Assembly (NCBI GenBank): GCA_958298945.1
Contig: OY282609.1
Location: 31,097,212 to 31,161,211 of the forward strand
Origin: Atherix ibis
Taxonomy: Eukaryota > Arthropoda > Insecta > Diptera > Athericidae
Reading direction: 5' to 3'
Length of the DNA: 64,000 nt
The notes below the pieces were generated by a model. The model ran no database searches and had not been told where the DNA came from. It saw nothing but the letters and a program-made list of their open reading frames with translations. Shown one piece after another: positions 1 through 11,400 of this stretch (position 1 is its first letter; every line of letters begins with the position of its first letter). The translations under genes were made by a program, and so were the position numbers.

Positions 1-1345
1 TTCAAATAAAACCAAAAACTTATCCACATCATCATCAGCGGCGCAAAATCCGAAAGTTCGGTCTAGGCCTGATGAATCAAAGAACTTCAGATGTCCCGGC
101 TTCGCGCTGCGGTCTTCCAGTTCGAAATAAATAAAGCCACTCTAGACTTTCTGGACAGTATCTGTTCTGTTGACCGCAGTAATGCTCCAGGATCTCCTCA
201 TTAAATAGGCTTCGGACTCGTCCATCCTCATAAAGGGCGTCAAAAGTTCTTCGATGTACCCTCCTCTCCGTCCCATTTTTGATTGTGAAAAATATGAAAG
301 CTTTCCGTCTCATTTTTATTCAAATAAAACCAAAAACTTATCCACATCATCATCAGCGGCGCAAAATCCGAAAGTTCGGTCTAGGCCTAATGAATCAAAG
401 AACTTCAGATGTCCCGGCTTCGCGCTGCGGTCTTCCAGTTCGAAATAAATGAAGCCACTCTAGACTTTCTGGACAGTATCTGTTCTGTTGACCGCAGTAA
501 TACTCCAGGATCTCCTCATTAAATAGGCTTCGGACTCGTCCATCCTCATAAAGGGCGTCAAAAGTTCTTCGATGTACCCTCCTCTCCGTCCCATTTTTGA
601 TTGTGAAAAATATGAAAGCTTTCCGTCTCATTTTTATTTAAATAAAACCAAAAACTTATCCACATAATCGCGAGTCCGGTCTGGGCCTGCTGAATCAAAG
701 AACTTCAGACATCCTAGCTTTGGTCCGCGGTCTTCCAATTCGACACTCCCAGCCCCTCGTATTCTGGGACCATAAATGGAGCCATTCTAGACTTTCTGGA
801 CAGGATCTGTCTTGTTGATCGCAGTAATGCTCCAGGATCTCCTCATTAAATAGGCTTCGGACTCGTCCATCTTCGTGAAGGGGCCAAAAATTCTTCGATG
901 TACCCTCCTCTCCGTCTCATTTTTATTGTGAAAAATATGAAAGCTCTCCATTTCATTTTTATTCAAATAGAACCAAAAACTTATCCTCATCATCATTAGC
1001 GGCGTAAAATCCGAGAGTTCGGTCTAGGCCTGATGAATCAAAGAACTTCAGATGTCCCGGCTTCGGGCTGCGGTTTTCCAGTTCGAAATAAATAAAGCCA
1101 CTCTAGACTTTCTGGACAGGATCTGTCCTGTTGATCACAGTAATGCTCCAGGATCTCGTAATTAAATAGGCTTCGGACACGTCCATCCTCATTAAGGGCG
1201 TCAAAAGTTCTTCGATGTACCCTCCTCTCTGTCTCATTTTTATTGTGAAAAATATGAAAGCTCTCCGTCTCATTTTTATTCAAATAGAACCAAACATTTA
1301 TCCTCATCATCCTCATAAGCTTCGGACTCGTCCATTCTCATTAAG
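1..1345 (-). repeat. Tandem array of LINE 3' ends (about 318-bp units)
   Basis: Four full units begin at about 3, 321, 639 and 964 and are 318, 318, 325 and 317 bp long. A partial unit runs from 1281, and the array enters from outside the window. On the minus strand each unit encodes a fragment containing ERRVHRRTFDALYEDGRVRS and FNEEILEHY. This matches the C-terminal end of the LINE reading frame at 57.9-58.1 kb (FRSLFNDEIL). Each unit ends in a sequence like TTTGAATAAAAATGAGAC, which is also found at the end of that LINE (58270-58300). Units 1, 2 and 4 are very similar. Unit 3 keeps a longer form with the C-terminal LGVSNWKT motif. I read the array as head-to-tail repeats of LINE 3' ends. 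Confidence 0.8.
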
Positions 1346-1788
1346 GAGGCTACAAAATTACAACAATTTATTCAGTAAGGGAAAAACGTCTTCGGTCAGA
1401 TCTCTACCCACTATTAAAGATGATTATGCCAACTGGCAGCAATTTCGCGAAAGAAAATTATGACATCGACTGGTAATTTTTAGAGGACCGGTTCGATAAC
1501 CAGCGACTAGTGGCTGGGAACCTATTAGACAGAATCATAAACCTTCCAAGCACGACTTCTGAAGAAGCAGTAAAGGGACTGAAGTACTATATGAGCAATC
1601 GCTGAAACAACCAAAGAATCTGGTTTCCAAAATCTGGAAAGCGTGGGGAAAATAGGAACCCCACGCACTTTACTGAGCCAGGGTACTAATCCCAAATACC
1701 GGTTCAGATATCCGTCATCTCTTATTTCAATAAGGGCTTCAAGGAATATGACCAACGGTTACGTCTGTAATGGTCGACATCTGGTATA
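1346..1788. other. Unassigned repeat-like stretch
   Basis: No gene is recognised. A short + strand piece (about 1405-1460) reads DYANWQQFRERK, which resembles the gag region of BEL/Pao LTR retrotransposons. The similarity is too short to assign. The stretch ends at the TA flanking the next mariner. Confidence 0.3.
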
Positions 1789-2712
1789 CGAGGTCTGTTC
1801 AAAAAGTATCGTGAATTTTGAATTTCCGCGGGTTACGTATATTCGATTTTCGATTTTTTGTGGCGTTATGTTGGTACTCATGTCTCTCACTTATGCCGAC
1901 AAGTTCGGCCATTTTGAATGTTCAGTTAATTTTTGACAGCTCGTGTTCGATTTTTGCTCATTTTCGACCAAAAACAGCATCGCATTAACATTGCTAAGGA
2001 GCTGTTGGACTCTGTCCGTGACGACCCAAATTAGCTCCAGAGGGTTATAACTGGTGACGAATCATGTGTTTATGGCTATGACGTGGAAACCAAAGCTCAA
2101 TTATCCCAATGGAAGCTGCCGCACGAGCCTCTGGAGCAAATTTGGTTCGAATGTGAAGGTTTTGCTTACAGTTTTCTTCGATTGCAGGGGCGTGGTTCAT
2201 CATAAGTTCTTGCCACAGGGGAGAACGGTCAATAAGGAATATTACCTGCAAGTTATGCGCAAGTTGCGCCAAGCAATCCACCAGAAACGCCCGGATTTGT
2301 GGAAGAACAAAAATTGGCTTTTGCACCATGAGAACGCCTCTGCTCACGCATCGTTGCTTGTGCGCGAATTTTTGGCCAAAAGCAACACATAATAATGCCG
2401 CAGCCACCGTATTCCTCAGATCTGACCCCCCCCCCCCCCCCCCCGTGACTTTTTCTTGTTCCCGAAACTGAAGAGCCTCATGAAAGGACGACGCTACGCT
2501 ACGATTGAGGTGATAAAGACGGCATCGAAGGAGGAGCTGAACAAGATCACAAAAAATGATTTTTTGAAGTGCTTCGAGGATTGGAAAAAACGTTGGCGTA
2601 AGTGTATAACATCTGGTGGGGATTACTTTGAAGGGGACTAAATAGATATTCATGAATAAATAAATATTTTTTTAAAAATACAAAATTCGCGATATTTTTT
2701 GAACAGACCTCG
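1789..2712 (+). mobile_element. mariner (DD34D) deletion derivative with both TIRs
   Basis: The copy has inverted ends beginning CGAGGTCTGTTC and is flanked by TA at 1787-1788 and 2713-2714, the normal mariner target. It is 924 bp against about 1.28 kb for a full mariner. Transposase pieces are visible in several frames: [17 protein letters not shown], the HHENAS-like second catalytic region, and a C-terminus ending in GGDYFEGD. The first 100 or so residues, including the start codon, are missing, removed by the same deletion seen in the 5.2, 30.3 and 46.8 kb copies. Frameshifts, a stop, and a run of 19 C at 2426-2444 where relatives have about five make it inactive. Confidence 0.9.
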
Positions 2713-3220
2713 TATAACATACCGGAACGCTCCCTCAAGATAATATATTTGCCATTCCAACACTAATTTAGAATACATAAAAATGTGTTTACGGCTGACA
2801 TAGTTCAAACTTTGATTCTTTAAAATTACTAGTAACTCTTTCTGATTCAAGTTATTGACAAGATATAGATTTTTTTAATACTCGTAGCTTTTAGTCCAAA
2901 GTATTTTTTTACAACACCTCCTATCCCCATCGGCCTACTAAGAATTTTATAATTCTTTATGGAAGATTATTTTGTTTAATTGAATTTATTAAAAAAAAAT
3001 TTCTCTGATTCATGTAAAAAAAACCACCAATAAAGCTTATTTGTACATTTTCCTAATCTTTTCTCTTAAATAACTTTTGATTAAGTTTCCATTAACAAAT
3101 CAATTATTAATTATTAACTATCATATCTGGATCAAATGTATGATTTTAATTCAAATTTATTAAAAACAAAATTGAATCATTCCAAATATTAATGGTTTTT
3201 TTTTATCTCCTTTTTTTTAG
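2713..3220. other. AT-rich DNA, 3' part probably a pickpocket intron
   Basis: There is no coding signal. The right edge carries a pyrimidine tract and AG at 3219-3220, the acceptor for the pickpocket exon, so at least this end is intron of that gene. Confidence 0.45.
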
Positions 3221-3468
3221 GTTTGTTCGGTGGTATTTGCGGCCTAATGATTGGAGCTAGTCTTATCAGTCTTTTGGAATTTATTTATTTTCTTACAGCA
3301 AAATTTTTCGCAATTCTCGTAACTGAATATAAAAATAATCAAGAAATCATTAAAGATAATCCTCCAGGAAATGAAAATTCAGTCAGTACACCAACATTTC
3401 ATTGGAACGAATTAAGTCAATTAAATAAAACGGAAAAGGAAAATATTAAATCCTCACGTTTAAAGTAG
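3221..3468 (+). CDS. ppk: Terminal exon of a pickpocket (DEG/ENaC) sodium channel
   Basis: The exon follows a strong acceptor (T-rich tract plus AG) and enters in phase with GT-TTG-TTC. It encodes LFGGICGLMIGASLISLLEF followed by IYFLTA, the second transmembrane helix of degenerin/ENaC channels. G-A-S is the pore selectivity filter of the family. A 50-residue cytoplasmic tail rich in N, E and K follows and ends at TAG. A poly(A) signal AATAAA lies at 3514-3519. Upstream exons with the cysteine-rich extracellular domain are not found in the 3.2 kb before it. They may lie outside the window, with the mariner at 1789 and the LINE array inside the intron, or be missing, leaving a fragment. Which of the many insect ppk paralogues this is cannot be told from the tail. 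Confidence 0.8.
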
Positions 3469-3829
3469 CGATTTCCTTCTTTAAGTGTTTTTTTAAATAT
3501 TTATTTATCATTGAATAAAAACAAGTACACACAGTCTAATTATAGAAAAATTCAGTAACAAAGTTTATTCAAAAATAAAGAAGATAATTGAAAGTGATAA
3601 AAAAAATATTATAATAAAAATCAGATTATTGGAAGTCACTATGTCACTATGTTTAATAAGAAATTAGATTAGTAAAAATATTTTCTTGCAAATAATTTTA
3701 TTTAGAAAAATTATTAAAATCTATTAATAAATATAATTATTGAATAATAAAAATATTTAACAGAAATTTTACTTATAAATTAGATAAGAATTTGATGATT
3801 CCATAAGCAAAAATTGTCAAAGACTAAAA
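3469..3829. other. AT-rich 3' flank of the pickpocket gene
   Basis: Apart from the poly(A) signal, no feature is seen. Confidence 0.5.
3514..3519 (+). terminator. Poly(A) signal AATAAA of the pickpocket exon
   Basis: This is the first AATAAA after the stop codon, about 45 bases downstream. Confidence 0.5.
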
Positions 3830-4125
3830 TCATCTTTCAGTTGGTAGAGTTGGAAGTTGATTCCGACACACAAATGACAGCAAATGACTTTCCACAAGGG
3901 TCCCCTCTTTTCACTGTACTTTTTAGCACCTACATACATGAATTCCATATCCTAATTACTTTCCACATATGAACATTGCTTATATACAAATAATATCTGT
4001 CTACTAGTGGCTGGAACAAACCGCTAAGATACTTTAGGGCTAAATAAGCGGCCCTATCTCCAAACTGAAGGCTTGGGCGAGAAAAATGGTGCAGTTATCT
4101 CTACAATAAAAAAATGGTGTAGTTA
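3830..4125 (+). mobile_element. LINE reverse transcriptase relic (Jockey-like)
   Basis: The stretch FPQGSPLFTVLFSTYIHE (about 3888-3942) matches the conserved PQGS..LFN.YI block of non-LTR reverse transcriptases. YTNNICLL stands where the YADD motif is expected, and KLKAWARK where the following conserved block is expected. The parts lie in different frames, so the copy is dead. A 28-base direct duplication containing GGTG.AGTTATCTCTACAAT lies at about 4086-4136. Confidence 0.6.
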
Positions 4126-4162
4126 TCTCTACAATATATCTGCATAGCTGTAGGAAGAGAAA

Positions 4163-4790
4163 TCTAAGATTATACCACAGAAGAACTGGATAATTTTTTT
4201 TTTCTACACAAAAATTCTATCCAAATTTTAACAAGAATACATTCGTAAGAACGCACACACTTCGTATTCTAAAAAAAAGTCCTATTTGCTGTTATAAAGA
4301 ATAAAACTATTTATGCAAATGTATTAATTTATACTGACTTGTTCGTAAACTATTTTAAATTTAATAAAATCGTACTTAAACTTTCACGTCGCGATAAGTA
4401 TCCAAATGTCAACACAAAAGTATACAAAAATTTCGGTAAGCTATCACTTCATGGAGAATGGCGTGTTTTAAAACTTTCTGAAAGTCTACAAAATTGATGC
4501 GCTTGATATTTGAATGATATTTACAAAATAAATAATAAACCAAAAAGACAATTGCATTTAATACCAGCAGAAGATTGGAAAGAAAATAAATGAATAAGTT
4601 AATTATGCTTTTGGAAATCAATAAATTTCTATTACAAAAACTAGATGTGAATGGATGTCATGTCTACATAAAAAAGTCTACACAAAAGTATGCAAACATA
4701 ACGATATCTTGCCGCTTTTGCAATAATTTAGACAGAAAATTGAGTATAAATACTCTTACATAAGGGTCTATCCAGGTCTTCTTTAATCTA
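4163..4790. mobile_element. Degraded copy of an unassigned inverted-repeat DNA element
   Basis: This copy shares several blocks with 34992-36480: a left block with AAGAACTGGATA and AAATTCTATCCAAATTTT, a middle block CTTTC(C)GAAAGTCTACAAAATTGA, a right block TTTCTATTAC(A/G)A(A/C)AACTAGAT, and the right terminus TCTTTAATCTA. The left end is degraded and the boundaries are approximate. No transposase is visible. Confidence 0.6.
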
Positions 4791-5205
4791 TGTTAAGAGC
4801 GAAATTGTAGCAAAATATTCCCTCACTATATGCGTCAGAATGCAAGAATCAGAGTAAAAGCGTATGGGGAAGGGTTAGCCGTTGTTTCAGTAGTTAAAAT
4901 TAGGGTCAAGGCATTGGTTATCTATTGTATTAGCCACTGGAGCATATCAGGACTTTCCGATAGACTCAATCCTAATCGAAACTCCGTTCCTCTTCACCTT
5001 CACAAAGCCCCGAATCACATTAATTTATAATAACATTCGTATTGGAAATTATCTTCTGCATAATTTAGCTTAAAACTATTATAACCTTGGGGGTGGTTGA
5101 GATTATAAGAGATCTACGAATAAAAATTCATCTCCCTTATCTCTAATAATCTCAATATTAGAGTCAGATCCTTCCACTTCCAAGGTTCGCTCATGCATCC
5201 AGATA
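4791..5205. other. Intergenic, with a stem-loop at 5093-5187
   Basis: No gene is seen. A nested inverted repeat is present: AACCTTGG at 5093 pairs with CCAAGGTT ending at 5187, and inside it TTGAGATTATAAGAGAT pairs with ATCTCTAATAATCTCAA with one mismatch. Confidence 0.5.
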
Positions 5206-6081
5206 AGAGGTCTGTTCAAAAAGTATCACGAATTTTGAATTTTCGCGGGTTACGTATATTCGAGTTTCGATATTTTGTGGCGTTATGTTGGTATTCATAT
5301 TCGACAAGTTCGGCCATTTTGAATGTTCAGTTAATATTTGAGATCTGCTGTGCTTGCACATGTTTGGCTCGTCTTCGATTTTTGCCTATTCCAAAAAGTG
5401 GATCTGTTTCGGCAACAAAAAAAAGTAACAGGGGTCCAGATCTGAGGAATACGATGGCGTCGACATTATTAGTTTGTTATTTTTGGCCAAAAATTCTCGC
5501 ACAAGCAACGATGCGTGAGCAGAGGCGTTATCATGGTGGAAAAGCCAATTTTTGTTCTTCCACAAATCCGGGCGTTTCTGGTGGATTGCGCATCACTTGC
5601 AGGTAATATTACTTATTGACCGTTCTACCCTGTACAAGAACTTATAATGCACCACGCCCCTGCAATCTAAAAAAACTGTAAGCAAAACCTTCACATTCGA
5701 ACCAAATTTGCTCCAGATGCTCGTGCGGCAGCTTCTATTGGGATAATTGAACTTTGGTTTTCATGTCATAACCATAAACCCATAATTCTCATCAATTATA
5801 ACTCTCTGGAGCAAATCTGGGTCATCGCGGACAGAGTCCAACAGCTCCTTAGTAATGTTAATGCGATGCTGTTTTCGGTCGAAAATGGGCAAAATTCGAA
5901 GACGAGCCAAAACGCGTGCAAGAAAAGCAGCTGTCAAAAATTAACTGAACATTCAAAATGGCCGAACTGGTCGGCATAAGTGAGAGACATGAGTACCAAC
6001 ATAACGCCACAAAAAATTGAAAATCAAATATACATAACCCGCGGAAATTCAAAATTCGCGATACATTTTGAACAGACCTCG
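5206..6081. mobile_element. Double-headed mariner derivative (5' end at both termini)
   Basis: The element is 876 bp and flanked by TA at 5204-5205 and 6082-6083. The left 200 bp is the sense mariner 5' end, from the TIR to the start-codon region (GTGGATC). At about 5408 it joins antisense transposase sequence (TGTTTCGGCAACAAAAAAA), which continues through the deleted transposase and ends in a second, inverted 5' UTR and 5' TIR at 6081. The transposase C-terminus and the true 3' TIR are absent. The antisense half carries the same N-terminal deletion as the copies at 1.8, 30.3 and 46.8 kb. The same kind of joint occurs at 47.43 kb. Confidence 0.85.
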
Positions 6082-6084
6082 TAT

Positions 6085-6760
6085 ATGACAAATTTTTGCT
6101 TGAACAGTTGGATGGGCTCGAAAAATGTGTATTTCTGGTCAATGGCAAGAAAATTCATGGTCTACATTGTGGAATCTTTTCTCACTATGGCGAGCTACGA
6201 GCAATAAATTGTTATCGGGTTTTTCACATATTGCCAAGTTGTCATCAAAGCTATTCACGACTCATTCATCGGCCTCAAAACTATTTGTGGTCCATTGAAT
6301 GATTCTGTACTCAACAAGATTCTACCTAGCCTACTCAACAGTAGGAGTGTCGAATTACGTTGAGTGCCCGGACATGTGAGAATTATGCGAAATTAATGTG
6401 CTAATCAATTGGCTATAGAAACCTCAGCGTCCAATACTCACACCTATCTCTAATGTGCCTCAGATACTAAAAGAATGGCAAAACACATCCTCAGCCGTAC
6501 GTAAAATACACTTGACCAATAGTAAGACCTTATTAACAACTCACTGGCCAACTACCAACAATCCCACTCTACATCCTTGCCGAAATTCTGGTGCTCTACA
6601 TTCTTGCACGAAAACTGCTCAGCATTCGGCCAGGGTGTACTATAATTTTCTTTTTGGAGCCCACACACACACGTTCATCTGCCAATCCGGTGATGTTCTG
6701 CTAACTCTTCCGTTGTGCAGCTCCAAAATCAAAAAATTTCTTTTCTAAATCCACTTTTTA
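6085..6760 (+). mobile_element. LINE relic with RNase H remnant (Jockey/R1-like)
   Basis: Translation at 6250-6410 gives LNKILPSLLNSRSVELR, a stop, then VPGHVRIM and CANQLA. This is the end of the RNase H domain of non-LTR elements, where WVPGH.GI.GNE.AD.LA is typical. Upstream pieces (KKIHGLHCGIFSHYGELRAI) fit the start of that domain. Multiple stops and frameshifts are present. The AAATAAATAAATAAAAATG stretch at about 6800 may be the tail. Confidence 0.6.
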
Positions 6761-7127
6761 AATTATGCTATAAAATGGCCCCTGAACCTTGTATACAAAT
6801 AAATAAATAAAAATGAAAAATCCACGAAGAAAATTCAATTTATACACAAAATACAAAATCATAATAATTTTCGATCGATTTGAATTAATTTGAAAATTTT
6901 GGCCCCAATTGTATTATTTCTGAACTGCATTCCGATTGCAAATGCCTATTCTCTTGTGTTATGTTTATAATCTCGAGATTGTCTGACACCTAAAAATGGC
7001 CTGAAGATATTTAAAAATTGCAAACCTCAACAATTCACTATCTCCCCTTATAAAATTTATAGTTCCCATGGATTGGTTGCTCGGTTTTATATTCTCTACC
7101 ATGAATGGAGACCATAAAAATATTTCT
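6761..7127. other. AT-rich intergenic DNA
   Basis: No coding or structural feature is recognised. Confidence 0.5.
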
Positions 7128-7153
7128 ACCATGAATTGGAAATGATAATAATA

Positions 7154-7531
7154 CGAGGGTCATTCAACAAGTACTTAGCCTACAAAAGAAAAACGAAAAT
7201 TTTGGAAAGGTGGCAATTTATTTTCCACACAATCTCCTTCAAGCTCGATACACTTGGCCCAGCGATGCTCTAACTTTTTTAACCCGTCCAAAAAATACAT
7301 TTTCTCGAGGGAAGCAAAATAGGCCTCCGTGGCGACGATGACCTTCTCATTCGACCCAAATCTATTCCCGGCGAGTGATTTTTTCAGGTTTGGAAACAAA
7401 AAGTAGTTACAGGGGGCCAAATCTGGAGAGTACGGTGGATGGGGCAGCAATTCGTAGCGCAATTCGACCAATTTGGCCATGGCGACGGCGGAGGTGTGAG
7501 CCGGCGCGTTGTCGTGGTGGAACAGCACCAT
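7154..7531 (-). mobile_element. 3' half of a DD34D mariner
   Basis: The left edge is a mariner 3' TIR (CGAGGGTCATTCAACAAGTA) preceded by TA. On the minus strand an open frame of 118 residues covers the transposase C-terminal half: [11 protein letters not shown] (second catalytic Asp), HPPYSPDLAPCNYF (Asn replaces the third catalytic Asp) and the ending HRWAKCIELEGDCVEN. The 5' half and its TIR are missing. The fragment lies between two 26-bp near-identical direct repeats (7128-7153 and 7527-7552). It belongs to the same broad group as the element at 17925. Confidence 0.85.
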
Positions 7532-7552
7532 AAATTGGAAATGCTAATAATA

Positions 7553-8459
7553 TTTCAACTTTTACAATTCTGACTATTTTGAATGGTTAACAGATTAATT
7601 AACGATTTTCAGTTATTATTTTTTGATCAAAATTCGTTCTCTTCAAAAAAAATCTGAAAGAAAATATCTTCTATATTTATTTATGAGGTTTCATTGTCAA
7701 TTTAGCTACTCCGATAATTAAAATCTATTTAAAAAAAACTGAATTATTGCTGGGAAAAATTTGAATTTTGGATAATTTTTTTAAAAAAAGCTCCGTTTGG
7801 CGATAGTATGTTTTTGGTGTAAAAACTTAAATATCTTTAAACAACTGCAAAGACATTTTTAAATAAATATTTATTCACATAAAAGATAATAAATCACTGT
7901 CGTAATTTTACTTAATAATATCTGTATTTTTACTACTATCATAATTATCTTAAAACTACTTTAAAAACGTTTGATATAATTTTTACTTCTTAGGGAAAAT
8001 AATGTTTAAACACCATAACACGTTACAGTCTATATTAATAAAGTCGTTGTTATAAATAGTCTTTAAAAACGAATACTTAAGTTTCTGTATAATCACTACA
8101 GATATTCAGGATATTTATTTGATTACGAAAACTAACCAGATTGCTATGACTACTGAAAAATACTATACGAGAAACGCCAAATAAATAATCCCTCTTCTAT
8201 CGTAGGAATCATTGCTTATCGATTTAATATTTCAATCTGAACATGTAAATTTCGGTAGATTTACTTTTAGTTAAAATAAAAACTAAGCTGTAAGATTTGT
8301 GTAAGAATATTGAGTGCGTATATTTTATATAAAATTAAAATTCTTATTTTTTTATTTTCATAATACTTATTTTAAAAAAAAACGAAAAAAAAAACGTCTT
8401 AATTAAAACTTGCCAAACTGAAGACTGTACTGCAAAGAATCAGTTTTGTATTCTACAAA
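7553..8459. other. AT-rich intergenic DNA upstream of DNAAF1
   Basis: No gene is seen. Promoter elements for the next gene must lie here, but none can be identified with confidence. Confidence 0.45.
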
Positions 8460-11400
8460 ATGAATAATCGACAAAAAGAAATTATCGGCTTAACAAAGAT
8501 GACGAAAAAATCCATTTTGAATTTGTGTAAAAAGAATAAACTTTACCAAACACCTCAGCTCAATGATGTTTTGTATTTGCATTATCAAGGTTAGTGGTAA
8601 TTACGATTATCTAAATATATATAATCGGAGTATAAATTTCATTATCAAAAATTGTGTTCTTATTAAGGCTATCAGGAAATTGAATGTCTCGAGGAGTATA
8701 CATCATTAAAAAGTCTATGGCTAGATTCGAATGCTATTTCAGAAATTACTGGCCTTAATAATCAACCAAACTTAAAGTGTCTATTTTTACATAAAAATCT
8801 TATTAAGAAAATAGAAAATCTTGAAAATTGCTCTGAATTGGATACGCTCAATTTGTCCTATAATTATATAACAAAAATAGAAAATTGTGGTGCCGATAAG
8901 TTGCCATCTCTATCAACATTGGATTTATCGCATAATTATTTAAAAACAGCTGCACAAATGGAAGAGTTAAAAAATTGTCCTAATTTGTCTGTACTCGATC
9001 TGTCACATAACAGAATCGATGATATTTTAATAGTTAAAGTAAGTTTGCAGTAATTTCAATTTAAATATCATTAAAACTGTGAAATTTTTTTTATAAAATA
9101 TTGACTTACATTTTTACAGATTCTCAGTGCGATACCGGAATTAAGAGTTTTGACACTTACTGGAAATCCTGTAGTAAATATGATTCCTCAATACAGAAAG
9201 ACTTTAATACTGGAATGTGTAAATTAATTTAAACTATTTATTGTTGCAAATAATGTATTTTATTTAATTTTTATATTTATTTTTCAGAAACAACTCACTT
9301 ATTTAGATACGCATCCAGTATTCCCAAAAGATAGAGCTTGTGCAGAAGCATGGTATTCATTTATATTTTCATAGATTTTAGTTTTTAAGAAAATCTACAA
9401 ACACGTTAGATAGCAAATTGTTTTAATTAATTTTACTTTAAATATTTTATGATAGAAGAAAAAAAAACCAATTTAAAGGCTAAAAATAATTTAGCTTTTA
9501 TTTGAAGTTACAATTCTCCTTAGAATTTTTTTAGTCCTGAGCACGACCTCGAATATTTGAAAAGAAATAAATTAAAAAATATAAAGGCTAAAAATATTTA
9601 GCTTTTATTTGAAGTTACAAATTAATAAATTAAAACAATTTTAAATATTTAAAAAAAAAGTGGCCAGTGCGCGCTCTTATTAGAAATTTTTTGGTCGTGG
9701 GTGCGACCTCGAATATTTGAAAAAAAAATACGAATAAAATGATAAAATAAAAATACTCATATTAATGGCATAGAAAAATAATAAGTAAATAAATTTAAAA
9801 TAAAATTAATGGTAATTTGTCAAATTGGAGAAAAATGCACAAACAATTTAAATAGAAATATTTTTTTTTTTAAAAAGTAAAAGGAAGTTCAAAAAAAGTT
9901 TTCACAAACAAAATAAGATCAATATTATTTTTTCGAAAAAAATCTTCTTCGATGTCGTCTTTATCACCTCAATCGTAGCGTAGCGTCGTCCTTTCATGGA
10001 GCTCTTCAGTTTCGGGAAGAAGAAAAAGTAACAGGGAACCAGATCTAGGGAATATGGTGGCTGTGGTATTATTAGTGTGTTTTTTATGGCCAAAAATTCG
10101 CGCACAAGCAACGATGCGTGAGCAGGGGCGTTATCATGGTGGAAAAGCCAATTTTTGTTCTTCCACAAATCCGGGCGTTTCTGGCGAATTGCTGCGCGCA
10201 ACTTACGCATAAGTTGCAGGCAATATTCCTTATTGACCGTTCTACCCTGTGGCGGACCCGTGATTGACCACGCCCCTTTTTTTTCGGTCTTGGCTCGTGC
10301 GGCAGCTTTCATTAGTATTATTGAGTTTTGGTTTCCACGTCATAACCATAAACCCATGATTAGTCACCAGTTATGACCCTCTGGAGCAAATTTGGATCGT
10401 CGCGGACAGTCCAACACCTTCTTAGCAATGTTAATGTGATGCTCTTTTTGGTCGAAATTGAGCAATTCGCGACGACCCGTCTCACGCCCAAATTATTGGT
10501 AAAAATGGAATGGCATGAGCCAATCGATATGTTTAAGTCCTCATCAATTTATCTAACGGTGATTCGACGATTGACCAATACTATTTTCTTCACTTCATCA
10601 TTGTTTTCGTCTGTTGTTGACGTGCTCGGGCGTCCGGCACGCTTTTCGTCGTTCACATCTTCTTGGCCCTCTGAAAACATTTTGTACCACCGGTTAACGT
10701 TGCTTCGGTCCTAGGTAGCTTCACAACATGCCACAGTCAACATTCGGAATGCGTCCGCGCAATTAATTTTGTTTTTCACACAAAATTTGATACAAATTCT
10801 TTGATCCATTTTTTTGGAATGGGCAAAAATCGAAGACGAGCTAAAACACGTGCAAGAAAAGCAGCTGTCAAAAATTAACTGAACATTCAAAATGGCCGAA
10901 CTTGTCGGCACAAGTGAAAGGCATGAGTACCAACATAATGCCATAAAAAATCGGAAATAAAATATATGTAACCCGCGGAAATTCAAAATTCGCGATACTT
11001 TTTGAACAGACCTCGTATTCTTGATAATTTATTGTGTTTGTACTTTTTACCTTAAATATTTTTTTCCCTTAAATAAATTTCTAATAAGAAAAATGTAACA
11101 ATACAATCAAATAAGGAAATTAATAAATAATAATTTTAAAAATATTAAAAATAAGAAAAAATAACAAAACAAAAAAAAAATTAAATTTACACTAACAAAA
11201 AAAAAAAATTACAAAGAACTTTGGCGGATGATAGCAAACGGACGTAGAGTGAGAGAGGTAGAGCTAGAAAAGAAGCAAATCCGAGCTACAAAGTGTGAAA
11301 AGAAATACCGAATTTCACTAAATCAAGAAGTGGAAATTGTGAAAGTGGAGAGAAAAAAACAAACCAAAAAATGGATAAAGAAAAATTTATGCAAACGAAA

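Noticed and set aside
77..1316. Repeated small minus-strand ORFs as a family of real genes
   Set aside because: They are the same LINE C-terminal fragment repeated in the tandem array and have no start context or independent conservation.
1525..1755. 76-residue minus-strand ORF
   Set aside because: No family resemblance and no gene context; inside repeat-like DNA.
10373..10714. 113-residue + strand ORF
   Set aside because: It is the antisense shadow of the mariner transposase at 9950-11015.
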